This document shows positions 36,036-46,715 of a DNA stretch of 64,000 nt, in pieces (position 1 is the first letter of the stretch; each line of letters starts with the position of its first letter). This DNA is from Prochlorococcus marinus str. MIT 9301 (lineage in GTDB: Bacteria; Cyanobacteriota; Cyanobacteriia; PCC-6307; Cyanobiaceae): contig NC_009091.1 of NCBI RefSeq assembly GCF_000015965.1, positions 434,001-498,000 on the forward strand. Direction: 5' to 3'. Below the pieces are notes generated by a model. It had not been told where the DNA came from. It ran no database searches and saw nothing but the letters and a program-made list of their open reading frames with translations. The position numbers and the translations under genes were made by a program.

Positions 36036-37364
36036 TTAAAGTGCCCCTGAAGCAGTTGAATCAAGTATTCCCCCTAGGTGTGTTGTAATGTTAAGAGCGC
36101 TAATTACAGGAGGCTTATTGGGATCATTAAAAAGGTCAATTATAGTTATGCCGCCATTACCCTGTTTTATCATCCAAATATTTGAATAATTAATCCCAAG
36201 GATTTTGCAAATTAAAGTTTTATTGACTGCATCATGAGCAACCAGAAGGCTAAGATCATTATCCTTTTGAGAAAAACAAATCTTTTCAAAAGCTTCTACG
36301 GACCTTTCTGATACATCTTTTATAGATTCACCTTCAGGCATAATTACTTTTTCAGGTTTATCATGCCAATTTTTTAATAAAACGGGCCACTGTTCTCTGA
36401 TTTCTGCTTCCAGTTTACCCTCCCATAATCCATGACTAATTTCTACAAGTGAATCTATTCTTTCTATTTTTAAATCTTTCCTATTTTGAAGGATTATTTG
36501 TGCAGTCTCATAAGGTCTTTCCATTGAACTTGAAAATGCCTTATTGAAAGAAATATTTCTCAAATATTCAAAAGTCTTTCTAGCTTGGTCTTTCCCGTTT
36601 TCATTTAAAGGAATATCAATTTGGCCTTGAAATCTACCTTCTTTGTTCCAGTTAGTTTCACCATGCCTTATTAGAAATATTCTGGAATCTCCAATTTGAT
36701 TCGGAATATTTTTATTCAGATGGGAAGTTTGATTTAAGCATTCAATTTGGGTCTTAAAAGAGTTATCTTCCTTTGAAATATTGAGTATAGATAAAGAGGC
36801 ATTTTCTAATCTTATTTTCCTAAAACCTTGCTTAGGCTTTCCTAATAAAGAGAGGATTAAACATCTGAGAATCGCATTATGTCCTACAACTAAAATATTT
36901 GCACCATCTTTATCTTGATAAATTTTTAAGATATTTTCTACAAAATTTGTTGCTTGAAAAAATAACTCTTGAATTGGTTTATAAGTTTTATTGTCTTTTC
37001 TTTTTAAGATTAGATTTTCCGGATCACTTTTCCATATAGGGTAAATTTCTGGAAATTTCTTTTTTATTTCATCAATTTTTAGACCAGACCATTCACTAAG
37101 ATCTACCTCTAGCAAATTATCATCGAATACAATATCTTGGTCTTTAGTGAAAGTCTTTTTAATTGTTTTTGCAGTCTCCGCCGCTCTCACAAGTGGAGAG
37201 GAATAGATTTTATCGAAGTTTATTTTTGATAATGCTTTTCCTGCTTTTCGGGCTTGTTCGTATCCTTCATCAGTTAATAATGAATCGTCTGTTCTTCCTT
37301 GAATTAATCCTTTTGCATTGAAACTGCTTAGTCCATGCCTAACTAAAACTAATCGTATAGCCAT
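36036..37364 (-). CDS. Tandem phosphoglycerate mutase / histidine phosphatase protein
   Basis: 442 aa made of two histidine-phosphatase domains. Domain 1: LVRHGLSSFNAKGLIQGR at residue ~6 with distal His in VVGHNAILRCL. Domain 2: LIRHGETNWNKEGRFQGQ near 231 with VAHDAVNKTLI. Both keep the RHG phosphohistidine motif, so both may be active. Domain 2 is the more canonical. Whether it acts as cofactor-dependent phosphoglycerate mutase or as a phosphatase cannot be decided by eye. It diverges from the CPBP protease gene. Confidence 0.92.
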   Translation of the reverse strand: MAIRLVLVRHGLSSFNAKGLIQGRTDDSLLTDEGYEQARKAGKALSKINFDKIYSSPLVRAAETAKTIKKTFTKDQDIVFDDNLLEVDLSEWSGLKIDEIKKKFPEIYPIWKSDPENLILKRKDNKTYKPIQELFFQATNFVENILKIYQDKDGANILVVGHNAILRCLILSLLGKPKQGFRKIRLENASLSILNISKEDNSFKTQIECLNQTSHLNKNIPNQIGDSRIFLIRHGETNWNKEGRFQGQIDIPLNENGKDQARKTFEYLRNISFNKAFSSSMERPYETAQIILQNRKDLKIERIDSLVEISHGLWEGKLEAEIREQWPVLLKNWHDKPEKVIMPEGESIKDVSERSVEAFEKICFSQKDNDLSLLVAHDAVNKTLICKILGINYSNIWMIKQGNGGITIIDLFNDPNKPPVISALNITTHLGGILDSTASGAL

Positions 37365-37479
37365 TATATAAATTTGAAGATTAAGATAATTTAATCATCT
37401 CATGGCGTGATTAAAATAGATACAAAATATAAGGAACTTCAATGATAACTAAGTATAGTTTCAATAATATAATTTATTT

Positions 37480-38841
37480 ATGATCTTTAAAAATATTTCT
37501 AAGTCAAAACTCACTTTAGCTTTTATTTCTATAGTCATAACTTTTTTTGTATGGCAACAAGGCTTAAGAGATAGTTTAAATAGACCATCTGTCACATTTG
37601 ATATTAGTCAAAAAGAGCAAGAAATTGCTGAATTATCTCTCCAATCAATACCTGTAAATCTAAAAAAAATTTTTATCATTAATGATCCTGTTGATCAAAT
37701 AAATAAATCACTCTCTGATGTCTCATTTGAAGAGCTAACAGAAAGGAATAAATTAATTCGAATAATTACTTCAGAATTAAATGATCCTAAAATCTATAAA
37801 AATATATCCAAAGATTTTGAAAATAAAAACTTTAAATTTCTTATTGATGAGATAGAAAAAAAATCTAATAATAATTCATATAAACCGAGTCCTGATACAT
37901 TTGATTTATTTAAAGGTGATAGATTTTTATATCACCTTTTAAGCCGGAAATTTGATTTTGACGATAGTGCATTAATAACAAAATCATTTTCAAGCAAAAT
38001 GTTTTTAAAGATATTAGCCATAAGACTGATACCACTTTTTACAATACTTATTGGCTCTATTCTGGCTTTAAAAATATTATGGACAACCATAGCTTTGAAA
38101 AAGTTTGGTTGGAAAGAAATTAAATACTTAGATTTAGAATTAATAGATATGGTTTTACTAATTGCAGGTGGATTTGTTGTTTTAGGAGAAGTGGTATCAC
38201 CTTTGTTTTCGATCAGTTTGGTTGAACTTTTCTCTAGAAATATCTCTAATGAATTGTCTCAATCCTTAAAAATTTTCTTTGGATATCTTTTCATGGCTAT
38301 TCCTCCATTAGGGATAGTTTATTATCAAATAAAATCTTTGAATGGTGAATTTAATTTTAAAAAGGATTATTTACAGTTCAATTTCTTGCCCATAAAATAT
38401 GCAATTATTCAGGGTATTAAAGGTTGGTTAACAATTGTTCCTTTTGTTTTATTGATCTCTCTAATTATGAATAGTCTGATCGATAATCAAAATGGTAGTA
38501 ACCCTTTGCTGGAAATTGTTCTTAATAATAATAATTACTTATCATTTTTTCTATTATTTTTAACAACAACTCTTCTAGCTCCTCTATTTGAGGAGATTAT
38601 ATTTCGCGGTATTTTACTACCAACTCTCTCAAGAAATTTTGGAGTAATTTCGGGCATCATAATTTCAGCCTTTATCTTTGCATTAGCCCATTTAAGTTTG
38701 GGAGAAATGCCGCCACTATTTGTTCTAGGAATTGGATTAGGAATCACAAGAATTGCTTCAGGGAGTTTGTTCTCTTCAGTGATTATGCATTCTTTATGGA
38801 ATGGATTGACCTTCTTAAATTTGTTCTTATTGAGGACATAA
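37480..38841 (+). CDS. CPBP-family intramembrane metalloprotease (CAAX/Abi type)
   Basis: 453 aa. After a signal-anchor and a soluble region of ~160 residues come about 7-8 membrane helices. The protease motifs lie in the C-terminal third: LFEEIIFRGILLP (EExxxR), FALAHLSLG and MHSLWNG. This matches cyanobacterial and plastid CPBP proteins (the SCO4/BCM group); the substrate is unknown. The gene is followed by the FtsL-like protein and ftsI on the same strand. Confidence 0.9.
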   Translation: MIFKNISKSKLTLAFISIVITFFVWQQGLRDSLNRPSVTFDISQKEQEIAELSLQSIPVNLKKIFIINDPVDQINKSLSDVSFEELTERNKLIRIITSELNDPKIYKNISKDFENKNFKFLIDEIEKKSNNNSYKPSPDTFDLFKGDRFLYHLLSRKFDFDDSALITKSFSSKMFLKILAIRLIPLFTILIGSILALKILWTTIALKKFGWKEIKYLDLELIDMVLLIAGGFVVLGEVVSPLFSISLVELFSRNISNELSQSLKIFFGYLFMAIPPLGIVYYQIKSLNGEFNFKKDYLQFNFLPIKYAIIQGIKGWLTIVPFVLLISLIMNSLIDNQNGSNPLLEIVLNNNNYLSFFLLFLTTTLLAPLFEEIIFRGILLPTLSRNFGVISGIIISAFIFALAHLSLGEMPPLFVLGIGLGITRIASGSLFSSVIMHSLWNGLTFLNLFLLRT

Positions 38842-38926
38842 AGAATTTAATTTTTTACTTGCGAATCACACAAAAAGATGTTTATTTAATTAGTAATACT
38901 CTTTTCATTTAAAAAATAAATCATTG

Positions 38927-39355
38927 ATGAAACCTTATGGGAATCAACTTAATTTAAAAAAAAAAGTTCCATATGAAGGTAAAAAAGATTCCGAAAAAAT
39001 ATCAATAATTAATATCAAATTAGTACATCAAATTTTCGACACCATTAATATCTCTCTATTGGTATTAATTTTTGCCTTATTTTTCTTATCTTTTGATAGC
39101 CAAAGGAAATGGTCAAATACATATAAAATCTTATCTAAAACAAGAGCTATCAATAATAATCTCATTGATTATATTTCTAAAATTGAGGAATTTTATATTA
39201 GTGAACTTGAGTCTCTCAACATTTATAGAAAAACCAAACCTGAAGATTTAATTTATATAGATAAACTTACTGAAAAAAAAGAAAGTACATTTAAGAAAAA
39301 TTTAAATACCTTCATTGAAGGTTTTAGTGATAGCAAATATCAGAGGGGATATTGA
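38927..39355 (+). CDS. Bitopic membrane protein upstream of ftsI, candidate FtsL
   Basis: 142 aa from ATG 38927 (a TTG lies 3 nt upstream). Layout: basic cytoplasmic N-terminus of ~37 residues, one membrane helix (about 38-56, TINISLLVLIFALFFLSF), then a ~85-residue outside domain of helical, coiled-coil character (TRAINNNLIDYISKIEEFYISELESL). This is the size, topology and gene position (TGATG overlap with ftsI) of FtsL, the poorly conserved divisome protein. No sequence-level family is recognised, so the call is by context. Confidence 0.7.
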   Translation: MKPYGNQLNLKKKVPYEGKKDSEKISIINIKLVHQIFDTINISLLVLIFALFFLSFDSQRKWSNTYKILSKTRAINNNLIDYISKIEEFYISELESLNIYRKTKPEDLIYIDKLTEKKESTFKKNLNTFIEGFSDSKYQRGY

Positions 39356-41106
39356 TGAAAAAATACAAAAAAATTGTTCGTCTAATTCCCCTTGATCAAA
39401 GAAGATTTAAATTTCTCTATATTTTTAGCTTACTGTTAATTTTTTGTTTGTTTGGTAGGTTAGTTAAATTGCAAGTCTTTAACGCCTCTGATTTGCAAAG
39501 GAAAGCTAGATTAATACAATCTTCTAAAACTAACTCCTTAAAAAAAAGGAGATCAATCGTTGATAGAAATAATAGAGTAATTGCCTACGATAAACCGCTC
39601 TATAAATTATGGGCCCATCCAAAATATTTTAATTTTCCTGGTGATTCAATTAACAGAGTTCGCAGTATTGAAGAAGTTACAGAAAAATTGTCACCTATAT
39701 TGGGTATTAATGATGAAATACTCTTGAGGAAATTTAATAATAAAATGAGTGGTATCAAACTTTTGGATAAAATTGCGGAAGAAAAGGCAGAAGAAATCAA
39801 GAACCTTCAAATAAGCGGAATTGATTTGTTTAAATATTCTCAGAGATATTATCCACAAGGGGAACTTTACTCTAATATTGTCGGTTTTGTTAATGATGAG
39901 AATGTAGCTTCAGCAGGTTTAGAACTACATTTAGATAATCAAATTAAAGTTTTCAATAAAAGTAATTTAATAAAAAGAGGAGGAGATGGAACTCCTCTAC
40001 CGGATAATTCAGCACCAGGTGATTTTATTTCTGATTACAAAAGTTTAGGCCTAACTATAGATTCAAGATTGCAGAAAGCTTCATACAATGCTTTATCAAA
40101 GCAAATAAGCAAATGGAAAGCAAAGAAGGGATTTGCAATAGTTATGGATGTTAATGATGGTCGGATTCTCTCTTTGGTTACAGTCCCATCATATGATCCA
40201 AATAAATTTTGGCAGTATGATTCTGAACTCTTTAGGGGGTGGTATTCTCAAGATTTATTTGAGCCAGGCTCAACTTTTAAACCTATTAATCTTGCCTTAG
40301 CTTTAGAAGAAAAAGTCATCCAGAGAGATGGAGTAGTTGAAGATACTGGAGAGATTAATGTTGGAGGATGGACACTTTCTAATTGGGATAAAAAAGGTAA
40401 TGGATACATTGACTATCCAAAAGTTTTGCAGGTTTCAAGTAATGTTGCGATGGTAAAAATAATGCAAAATTTAGACCCCACAATTTATTGGGATTGGCTA
40501 AAAAATTTAGGTATAAATAAAAATTTAGAGACTGACTTATTTGAATCAACTGCTGGCCAACTTAAGAGAAAAGATTTATTTGTAAATCAATCAATTGAGC
40601 CTGCTGTCACTTCTTTTGGTAAAGGTTTCTCAATCTCGCCACTTAAATTGATTCAACTTCATGCGGCTCTTGCAAATGGAGGTTTTGAAGTGACGCCTCA
40701 TGTGACCTCAACTTTCAAAGAAAGATTTAATAAAAATCCAAAAAAACAATTTTTTTCAGGCGAGGTTACTAAAACTGTTCTTGAATGGATGGAGAGCGTA
40801 GTCGATAAAGGAAGTGGATCTGGAGTAAAAATCGAAGGTTATAGGATAGCGGGGAAAACGGGCACTTCTCAAAAAGCCTTAAATGGTTCGTATACAAGCA
40901 AAAAAGTTTGTAGTTTTGTCGCAACCTTACCAGTTAATGATCCAAAATATGCTGTCCTTGTAGTCGTTGATGAGCCATCTAAATCATATGCATATGGTTC
41001 AACTGTTGCAGTACCAGTTGCGAAAGAAATTATCGAGACTTTGATAGTAATTGAAAAAATACCTCCTAAGATTAAAGATCATGGAATGATTGTTAAAAAA
41101 CCCTAA
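39355..41106 (+). CDS. ftsI: Peptidoglycan D,D-transpeptidase FtsI (penicillin-binding protein)
   Basis: 583-aa class B PBP for septal cross-linking. N-terminal membrane anchor (FLYIFSLLLIFCLFGRLVKLQV), dimerisation domain with RRSIVDRNNRVIAYD, and transpeptidase motifs SxxK in FEPGSTFKP (residue ~302), SSN in QVSSNVAMVK, and KTG in AGKTGTSQ. The ATG at 39355 overlaps the preceding TGA (TGATG). It is the third gene in a plus-strand group that ends with tal. Confidence 0.94.
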   Translation: MKKYKKIVRLIPLDQRRFKFLYIFSLLLIFCLFGRLVKLQVFNASDLQRKARLIQSSKTNSLKKRRSIVDRNNRVIAYDKPLYKLWAHPKYFNFPGDSINRVRSIEEVTEKLSPILGINDEILLRKFNNKMSGIKLLDKIAEEKAEEIKNLQISGIDLFKYSQRYYPQGELYSNIVGFVNDENVASAGLELHLDNQIKVFNKSNLIKRGGDGTPLPDNSAPGDFISDYKSLGLTIDSRLQKASYNALSKQISKWKAKKGFAIVMDVNDGRILSLVTVPSYDPNKFWQYDSELFRGWYSQDLFEPGSTFKPINLALALEEKVIQRDGVVEDTGEINVGGWTLSNWDKKGNGYIDYPKVLQVSSNVAMVKIMQNLDPTIYWDWLKNLGINKNLETDLFESTAGQLKRKDLFVNQSIEPAVTSFGKGFSISPLKLIQLHAALANGGFEVTPHVTSTFKERFNKNPKKQFFSGEVTKTVLEWMESVVDKGSGSGVKIEGYRIAGKTGTSQKALNGSYTSKKVCSFVATLPVNDPKYAVLVVVDEPSKSYAYGSTVAVPVAKEIIETLIVIEKIPPKIKDHGMIVKKP

Positions 41107-41194
41107 AATTTTCCAATTTTATAAATTTTTAATTCACTATCTGATGAATTCATGAGGAATTAAAGCTAGTTTGTATATATATGACTACCTAGAC

Positions 41195-42196
41195 ATGAAA
41201 TCAATTTTAGAACAATTGTCCTCAATGACCGTTGTTGTTGCTGATACTGGAGATTTAGATTCTATAAAAAAATTCCAGCCAAGAGATGCCACCACGAATC
41301 CATCGCTGATACTTGCTGCTGCTAAGAATCCTGATTATGTGAAATTAATTGATAAATCTTTAGAAAGTTCAGAAAATGCATTGCCCCAAGGATTCACCGA
41401 AATTGACTTAATTAAAGAAACAGTTGATCAAGTTTCAGTATTTTTTGGAAAAGAAATATTGAAAATTATTTCAGGGCGTGTATCTACAGAAGTTGATGCA
41501 AGACTGAGCTTTGACACCCAAGCTACGGTAGAAAAAGCGAGAAAATTGATCAATCTTTACAAAAATTTTGGAATTGAAAAGGAAAGAATTTTGATCAAGA
41601 TTGCTGCAACTTGGGAGGGAATTAAGGCAGCTGAAATTTTGGAAAAAGAGGGTATTAAGTGCAACTTAACTTTACTTTTTAACTTCTGCCAAGCGGTAAC
41701 TTGTGCCAATGCAAAGATAACTCTAATTTCTCCTTTCGTTGGCCGTATATTGGATTGGCATAAAGCAAAAACTGGCAAAACTAGTTTTGTTGGCGCTGAA
41801 GACCCTGGTGTTATTTCGGTTACGCAAATATATAAGTACTTTAAAGAAAAGGGATTCAAGACAGAAGTGATGGGAGCAAGTTTTAGAAATCTTGATGAAA
41901 TAAAAGAATTAGCAGGTTGCGATCTTTTAACAATTGCACCAAAATTTCTTGAGGAGCTGAAAAAAGAAAAAGGAGAGTTAGTTAGAAAATTAGATGTAAG
42001 TACCCAAATAAATCATTCCATTGACTACGAATTTGAAGAAAAAGATTTCAGATTAAGCATGTTAGAAGATCAAATGGCAAGTGAAAAGCTTAGTGAAGGC
42101 ATCACTGGATTCAGTAAGGCTATAGAAGAATTGGAAGAGCTGCTACTAAAGAGATATTCAGAAATTAAAAATCATAAATTGATTTCTGCTAACTAA
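41195..42196 (+). CDS. tal: Transaldolase
   Basis: Pentose-phosphate enzyme, 333 aa from ATG 41195; an upstream TTG adds 8 residues with no homology. Motifs: [27 protein letters not shown], the Schiff-base Lys in [68 protein letters not shown]. It matches the TalB subfamily. In marine picocyanobacteria and their phages transaldolase is linked to night-time and infection-time carbon flow. It is convergent with the FAD-reductase gene (24 bp). Confidence 0.96.
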   Translation: MKSILEQLSSMTVVVADTGDLDSIKKFQPRDATTNPSLILAAAKNPDYVKLIDKSLESSENALPQGFTEIDLIKETVDQVSVFFGKEILKIISGRVSTEVDARLSFDTQATVEKARKLINLYKNFGIEKERILIKIAATWEGIKAAEILEKEGIKCNLTLLFNFCQAVTCANAKITLISPFVGRILDWHKAKTGKTSFVGAEDPGVISVTQIYKYFKEKGFKTEVMGASFRNLDEIKELAGCDLLTIAPKFLEELKKEKGELVRKLDVSTQINHSIDYEFEEKDFRLSMLEDQMASEKLSEGITGFSKAIEELEELLLKRYSEIKNHKLISAN

Positions 42197-42220
42197 ATTT
42201 AAGTTTGAATTGAAAAAGAA

Positions 42221-43354
42221 TTAAGACTCACTTTTTGTTAAAAGTCTTTTGATAACTCTTTTTGCGATATCTTCATAACTAATTTCACCTGATAATATTT
42301 GAGCAATACGTTTAGGTGCTGTTTTTCTTTTGACACCTAATTGGTATCCAGTTCTGGGAAATCTATAAAATACCTGGGCTATTCTCCTCCCCCAAGCCAT
42401 AGATTTCCCCCAAATGTTGTTAATTTTTTTCGTATAAAGATTTAAATTGTCCTCTTTTCCTGATAGGCACTGATCTATATATTCTGCAGCATAAAAACTA
42501 CTAATCAAAGATGGTCTAATTCCTTCAGCTAAAAATGGATCACATAGAGATGCTGCATCTCCAACCGCTAGAACTTTGTCACCATTAATTGAGTGGAAGC
42601 CATTCCATATTCTCAGTTTCTTACTAATGACTTTATTAGGAAAATCATCAAAACCGAAGCTTCTGATTACTTGTTTATTTATAGCCTGATTTTCTAGGAG
42701 ACCATTATTTATAAAAGTACCCAAACCAATATTTAAGCTTTCTCTTAGGGGGAATGCCCATGCAAAACCATATTTTATAAATCCAAACTCAAATCTAACT
42801 GCATCTCTAGGTATTTCACCTAGCCCTTTCAATCTTAATGAGATTGTGTTCGCAAATTTCGGTTTTCTTGGCCCTAAATGCAAATGACTAGCCCATTTCG
42901 ATTGGGACCCATCTGCAATCACAAGAAATTCTGCAATATATTTTATTTTGTTGTTGCAAGTAATTTCCCATTTATCATTTTTTTTTATGATTTTTTCTAT
43001 CAATAATGGTCTTATTATATGAGCTCCATTACTCAAGGACTCATCAAGTAATAATTGATCGAGCTTCTCTCTTTTAATAATCCAAAATGGGGATTCACCA
43101 GTAAGATCAGCAGTTACATTATCTGAAGCCTTCCATCTGAATTCAACATTCTTAATTTTTGATTCTATGGAATCTTTTATATCTAAAGGAAGAAACCTTT
43201 GCATTGAAGACGCCATCCCGCCTGCACATGCTTTGTAATCTTGAAATTTTTCTTTCTCGATAATTAAAACTGAATATCCTTTCTTTGATAGGTTAAGAGC
43301 GGTGGAAGATCCTGATAAACCTCCACCAATTATTACGACGTCAAATCCGATCAA
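42221..43354 (-). CDS. Geranylgeranyl-reductase-family FAD oxidoreductase
   Basis: 377 aa. FAD-binding GxGxxG as [29 protein letters not shown], then the family's [10 protein letters not shown], and [21 protein letters not shown], where GD...G binds FAD. It resembles ChlP and archaeal geranylgeranyl reductases but is shorter than ChlP (roughly 400-450 aa), so it is probably a paralogue with another isoprenoid or lipid substrate. It starts at 43354 and overlaps frr by 4 bp (ATGA). Confidence 0.85.
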   Translation of the reverse strand: MIGFDVVIIGGGLSGSSTALNLSKKGYSVLIIEKEKFQDYKACAGGMASSMQRFLPLDIKDSIESKIKNVEFRWKASDNVTADLTGESPFWIIKREKLDQLLLDESLSNGAHIIRPLLIEKIIKKNDKWEITCNNKIKYIAEFLVIADGSQSKWASHLHLGPRKPKFANTISLRLKGLGEIPRDAVRFEFGFIKYGFAWAFPLRESLNIGLGTFINNGLLENQAINKQVIRSFGFDDFPNKVISKKLRIWNGFHSINGDKVLAVGDAASLCDPFLAEGIRPSLISSFYAAEYIDQCLSGKEDNLNLYTKKINNIWGKSMAWGRRIAQVFYRFPRTGYQLGVKRKTAPKRIAQILSGEISYEDIAKRVIKRLLTKSES

Positions 43355-43899
43355 ACTTTTAGAATTTCCTTTTCTTTTTCAGACAATTTAGTTTCTATTA
43401 AGGCAATATATTTATCAGTAATTTTCTGAATTTCAGATTGATTATCTCTCGATTCGTCAATTGAAATAAGACCATCTTTTTCGTCTTTTTTCTCTTTATC
43501 AACAGCATCTCTTCTGATATTTCTCAAAGCTACTTTCCCTTCCTCTGCATATTTAGAGGCCAATTTACAGAATTCTTTTCTTCTTTCCTCTGTTAAGGGA
43601 GGAACATTTATTCTTATTACTTTACCATCGTTATTTGGAGTAATACCTAAATCACTCATGGAAATAGATTTCTCAATCGCTTGTAAACATGAAATATCAA
43701 ATGGTTGTATTGAAATCGTTTGTGAGTCAACAGTGCTTATTGTGGCAAGTGATTTAATTGGTGTTTCTGCTCCATAATACTCAACACTTACTCTGTCTAG
43801 CAATGAAGCATTAGCTCTGCCAGTCCTAATTGTATTAAAGTTTCTTTGAGTGGCTTCAATACTTTTATTCATATTTTCTTGAATTTCTTGTTCTTTCAT
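43351..43899 (-). CDS. frr: Ribosome recycling factor
   Basis: 182 aa, standard length. Releases ribosomes after termination together with EF-G. Motifs: [68 protein letters not shown] and [12 protein letters not shown]. It starts 22 bp downstream of pyrH; pyrH-frr is a widely conserved pair. Confidence 0.97.
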   Translation of the reverse strand: MKEQEIQENMNKSIEATQRNFNTIRTGRANASLLDRVSVEYYGAETPIKSLATISTVDSQTISIQPFDISCLQAIEKSISMSDLGITPNNDGKVIRINVPPLTEERRKEFCKLASKYAEEGKVALRNIRRDAVDKEKKDEKDGLISIDESRDNQSEIQKITDKYIALIETKLSEKEKEILKV

Positions 43900-43921
43900 A
43901 ATAAAAAAAATTAAATAAGCT

Positions 43922-44626
43922 TTAACTAATTAATGAACCTATAGGATCCCCATCAACAGCTTTAGAAATGTTCCCTTTTTTGAATATATCAAATACCATG
44001 ATAGGAATATTGTTATCTTTGCATAGTGCAATTGCAGTACTATCCATTACTGCAATTTCATCGCTAAGAACTTGCTGATAACTAAGAGAGGAATATTTTT
44101 TTGCATCTTTAAATTTATTAGGATCACAATTATATACTCCATCAACTTTGGTCGCCTTCATAACAACTTCAGCATTTATCTCCGCTGCCCTAAGAGCCGC
44201 TGTAGTATCAGTTGTGAAAAATGGATTTCCGCATCCACCTCCGAAGACCACAACTCTCCCTTTTTCAAGGTGTCTCATAGCTCTTCTTCTGATATAGGGT
44301 TCGGCAATTTCCTGCATTTCTATTGCAGTTTGAACTCTGGTTGCAACTCCTACCCTTTCTAAGCCATCTTGAAGTGAAATAGCATTCATTACTGTCGCAA
44401 GCATTCCAACATAATCAGCTGTAGCTCTATCCATGCCATCTGCAGACCCTTTAAGCCCCCTAAAAATATTCCCGCCCCCAACAACTATTGCAAGTTGCAC
44501 ATTATTTTCGACTACTTTTGAAACATCCTCTGCAATTGACTGGACTATAGCAGGATCAATACCATAAGGTTTTTCACCCATTAGTGCTTCACCACTAAGT
44601 TTTAAGAGAACTCTTTTGTAAGCCAT
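43922..44626 (-). CDS. pyrH: Uridylate kinase
   Basis: UMP kinase of the amino-acid kinase fold, 234 aa. [11 protein letters not shown] at residue 7, [56 protein letters not shown] and [16 protein letters not shown]. All are diagnostic. The 128-bp gap upstream should contain a promoter for pyrH-frr-reductase. Confidence 0.97.
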   Translation of the reverse strand: MAYKRVLLKLSGEALMGEKPYGIDPAIVQSIAEDVSKVVENNVQLAIVVGGGNIFRGLKGSADGMDRATADYVGMLATVMNAISLQDGLERVGVATRVQTAIEMQEIAEPYIRRRAMRHLEKGRVVVFGGGCGNPFFTTDTTAALRAAEINAEVVMKATKVDGVYNCDPNKFKDAKKYSSLSYQQVLSDEIAVMDSTAIALCKDNNIPIMVFDIFKKGNISKAVDGDPIGSLIS

Positions 44627-44754
44627 TCAATGATTGTACTTTTAAGACCTTAGCAAGTAAATGCACCAAATTTATTTTTTGTTCAGAGATTGCTTGCGTC
44701 TTTAAACATTTCTAAACTTGCCTAAAGAAAATTTTAAAAAATAATTTACTTCAA

Positions 44755-45447
44755 CTAAAATTCAACACACTTTTGTGCTTTTATTCCTTGTTCTTTAAAT
44801 GGATGTCTTATTAGTTTCATCTCTGTAACTAGATCAGCGTAATTGATAATTGAATCAGATGCTCCCCTTCCAGTTAAAACAATATGATTTTTTCTATTAT
44901 TTAAGCTTTTTAAAAAAGTGATTATTTCTTCGGGTGCAAGATAACCAAGTTTTGTCGCAATATTAATTTCATCAAGAATGATAAGTTTATAAGATTCGTT
45001 TTGGATGTATTTTTTGGCTAATTGCCACGCCTCTTGAACTAATTTTTCATCTCTTATTCTGTCTTGAGTTTCCCAAGTAAATCCCTCTCCTAATGAATGC
45101 CAAGATAGGTTTGAAGAAAAGATTTTTAGTGCTTTTTCTTCTCCAGTGGTCCAGCCTCCTTTGATAAATTGAATTATTGCTACTTTATAGCCATGCCCTA
45201 TCGTCCTTAGAGCCATACCTAAAGATGCAGTTGTTTTGCCCTTGCCATTCCCTGTAAAAACAATCAATAACCCTTTTTTTGTTTTTCTAATTTGTAGTCT
45301 CTCTGATTGAATATCTTTTCTTTGCTGCATTCTTTTTTTATATGAGCTCTCATCGCTATCCGGTGATAATTTACCTCCCATTCCAAGTTTATTTGCTTGA
45401 TTATCGAGGTTAAATATTTTCTCGGAAGATGAAGGTTTTTCTTGCAT
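44755..45447 (-). CDS. cobO: Corrinoid adenosyltransferase (CobO/BtuR type)
   Basis: 230 aa. ATP-dependent adenosylation of cob(I)alamin. After ~55 variable residues, LLIVFTGNGKGKTTASLGMALRTIGHG gives the CobO P-loop. VAIIQFIKGGWTTGE, IILDEINIATKLGYL and HIVLTGRGASDSIINYADLVTEM follow, as does the C-terminal HPFKEQGIKAQKCVEF, all typical. It lies 33 bp downstream of the tyrosine recombinase on the same strand. Confidence 0.94.
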   Translation of the reverse strand: MQEKPSSSEKIFNLDNQANKLGMGGKLSPDSDESSYKKRMQQRKDIQSERLQIRKTKKGLLIVFTGNGKGKTTASLGMALRTIGHGYKVAIIQFIKGGWTTGEEKALKIFSSNLSWHSLGEGFTWETQDRIRDEKLVQEAWQLAKKYIQNESYKLIILDEINIATKLGYLAPEEIITFLKSLNNRKNHIVLTGRGASDSIINYADLVTEMKLIRHPFKEQGIKAQKCVEF

Positions 45448-45480
45448 ATGACCCTTAATTTATTTAATTATTATAAATCT

Positions 45481-46650
45481 TTAAATATTTTTAACTCTTT
45501 TCACTTTTAAAAGTGCATTATTTACTGCCTGTTGTTGATCTCTTTTTGTAATCCAGTGATGATAAGTTTGAGTATGTAAACTAACCGAATGTCCCATCAT
45601 TCTGGCAGCCACCGTATCAGGTAAATCATAAAAAATTGTTCTTACTGCCCAAGCATGCCTTAGATCATAAGGTTTTATTTGCAATGAGTAACGCTTAAAC
45701 TGATCTGTAATTTTTTTTCCAATATTTTGTAAGGTTGTAACTTTAAGGTCTTTATTAATGTTTGGTAAAAGTTCTGGATTATCCCCAAGTTTTGATAATT
45801 CGAACTTTTCCACCCATTCAGGATGAAATGGCCAAACTTGATGTTCTCCAGTTTTAGTCGTAGGCAAAACTCTTATAATTTTGTCCCCAAAATTAGTAAG
45901 AGAACTTAAATCACAAAAAAATACTTCATGATTCCTTAATCCATATGTAGCCATCAGACCAAAAACAAATTTCCAAGACTCGTTTGGTATCCTCTCCCAC
46001 AGTTTCTCTATTAATTCGTCTTTAGGAAGATCCCTAAATCCTGCTTTGTTCAGACCATATCCTCTAGAATTTAATTTCCAATCTTCTGGTAGTTTAATGT
46101 CCAAAAACTTAGCCAAAACACTTAAAGAAGTAGCGCATTGTTTCCTACTTCTGGTACCTTCCTTATAACTTTCAAGTGTTTTTTGAAATATTTTTTCTAA
46201 AGCTGCATTCTCATAGTCATTGTAAATATTTAAAATTCTTTTCATATATGGTTTGTAAGAACTTCTCCAAGTAGTTTTTCTAGTGCTTGTTCGAAAATCA
46301 CTTTTATTTTCTTTAAAAAAAAATTCCTCAAATTGATTTAATCTTTTTGGGAATTCAAAACCATCTTTTTTTTCCTTTTTATAAGGTTTGCCTATCCAAT
46401 TAATCCAATCAAATTGATTCAATTCCAATTGCAAATTGATTAATTGTAATTTTTTTTTAGCTTCCTCTAATCCTGAAATATCAGCCTTTAAGCCAAGAGA
46501 TATTCTTTGAATTTTAAAGTTATTGTTATCTTCTTTGGAGGGTAATGAACCACGAATATTTAATTTCTCTCCTCTTTTCTCAATTTTAAGCTTGCTGCCT
46601 TGAGTAGCAAATTTATCATTGACATTATTAATTTCCTGAATTACGTTCAT
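45481..46650 (-). CDS. Tyrosine recombinase (phage-integrase family), apparently resident
   Basis: 389 aa. The catalytic set is R239 (YGLRNHE), K266 (TTKTGEH), Y328-x-x-R331 (KPYDLRHAW; the usual His of HxxR is Tyr), H354 (MMGHS) and nucleophile Y363 (TQTYHHW), so it is probably active. The N-terminal ~200 residues are a Lys-rich core-binding region. There is no adjacent tRNA, attachment repeat, transposon or phage gene; it sits between cobO and hemH. Base composition looks like its neighbours. A housekeeping recombinase is more likely than a recent mobile element. Confidence 0.88.
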   Translation of the reverse strand: MNVIQEINNVNDKFATQGSKLKIEKRGEKLNIRGSLPSKEDNNNFKIQRISLGLKADISGLEEAKKKLQLINLQLELNQFDWINWIGKPYKKEKKDGFEFPKRLNQFEEFFFKENKSDFRTSTRKTTWRSSYKPYMKRILNIYNDYENAALEKIFQKTLESYKEGTRSRKQCATSLSVLAKFLDIKLPEDWKLNSRGYGLNKAGFRDLPKDELIEKLWERIPNESWKFVFGLMATYGLRNHEVFFCDLSSLTNFGDKIIRVLPTTKTGEHQVWPFHPEWVEKFELSKLGDNPELLPNINKDLKVTTLQNIGKKITDQFKRYSLQIKPYDLRHAWAVRTIFYDLPDTVAARMMGHSVSLHTQTYHHWITKRDQQQAVNNALLKVKRVKNI

Positions 46651-46715
46651 TTACTTATATAATTGACCATATAATGACGTTTTTAATGTTGATTTTCAAT
46701 CTCCATAAATCTTAA

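Noticed and set aside
45481-46650. Integrated mobile element marked by the tyrosine recombinase
   Set aside because: No flanking repeats, tRNA target, phage or transposon genes, and both neighbours are core metabolic genes with matching base composition.
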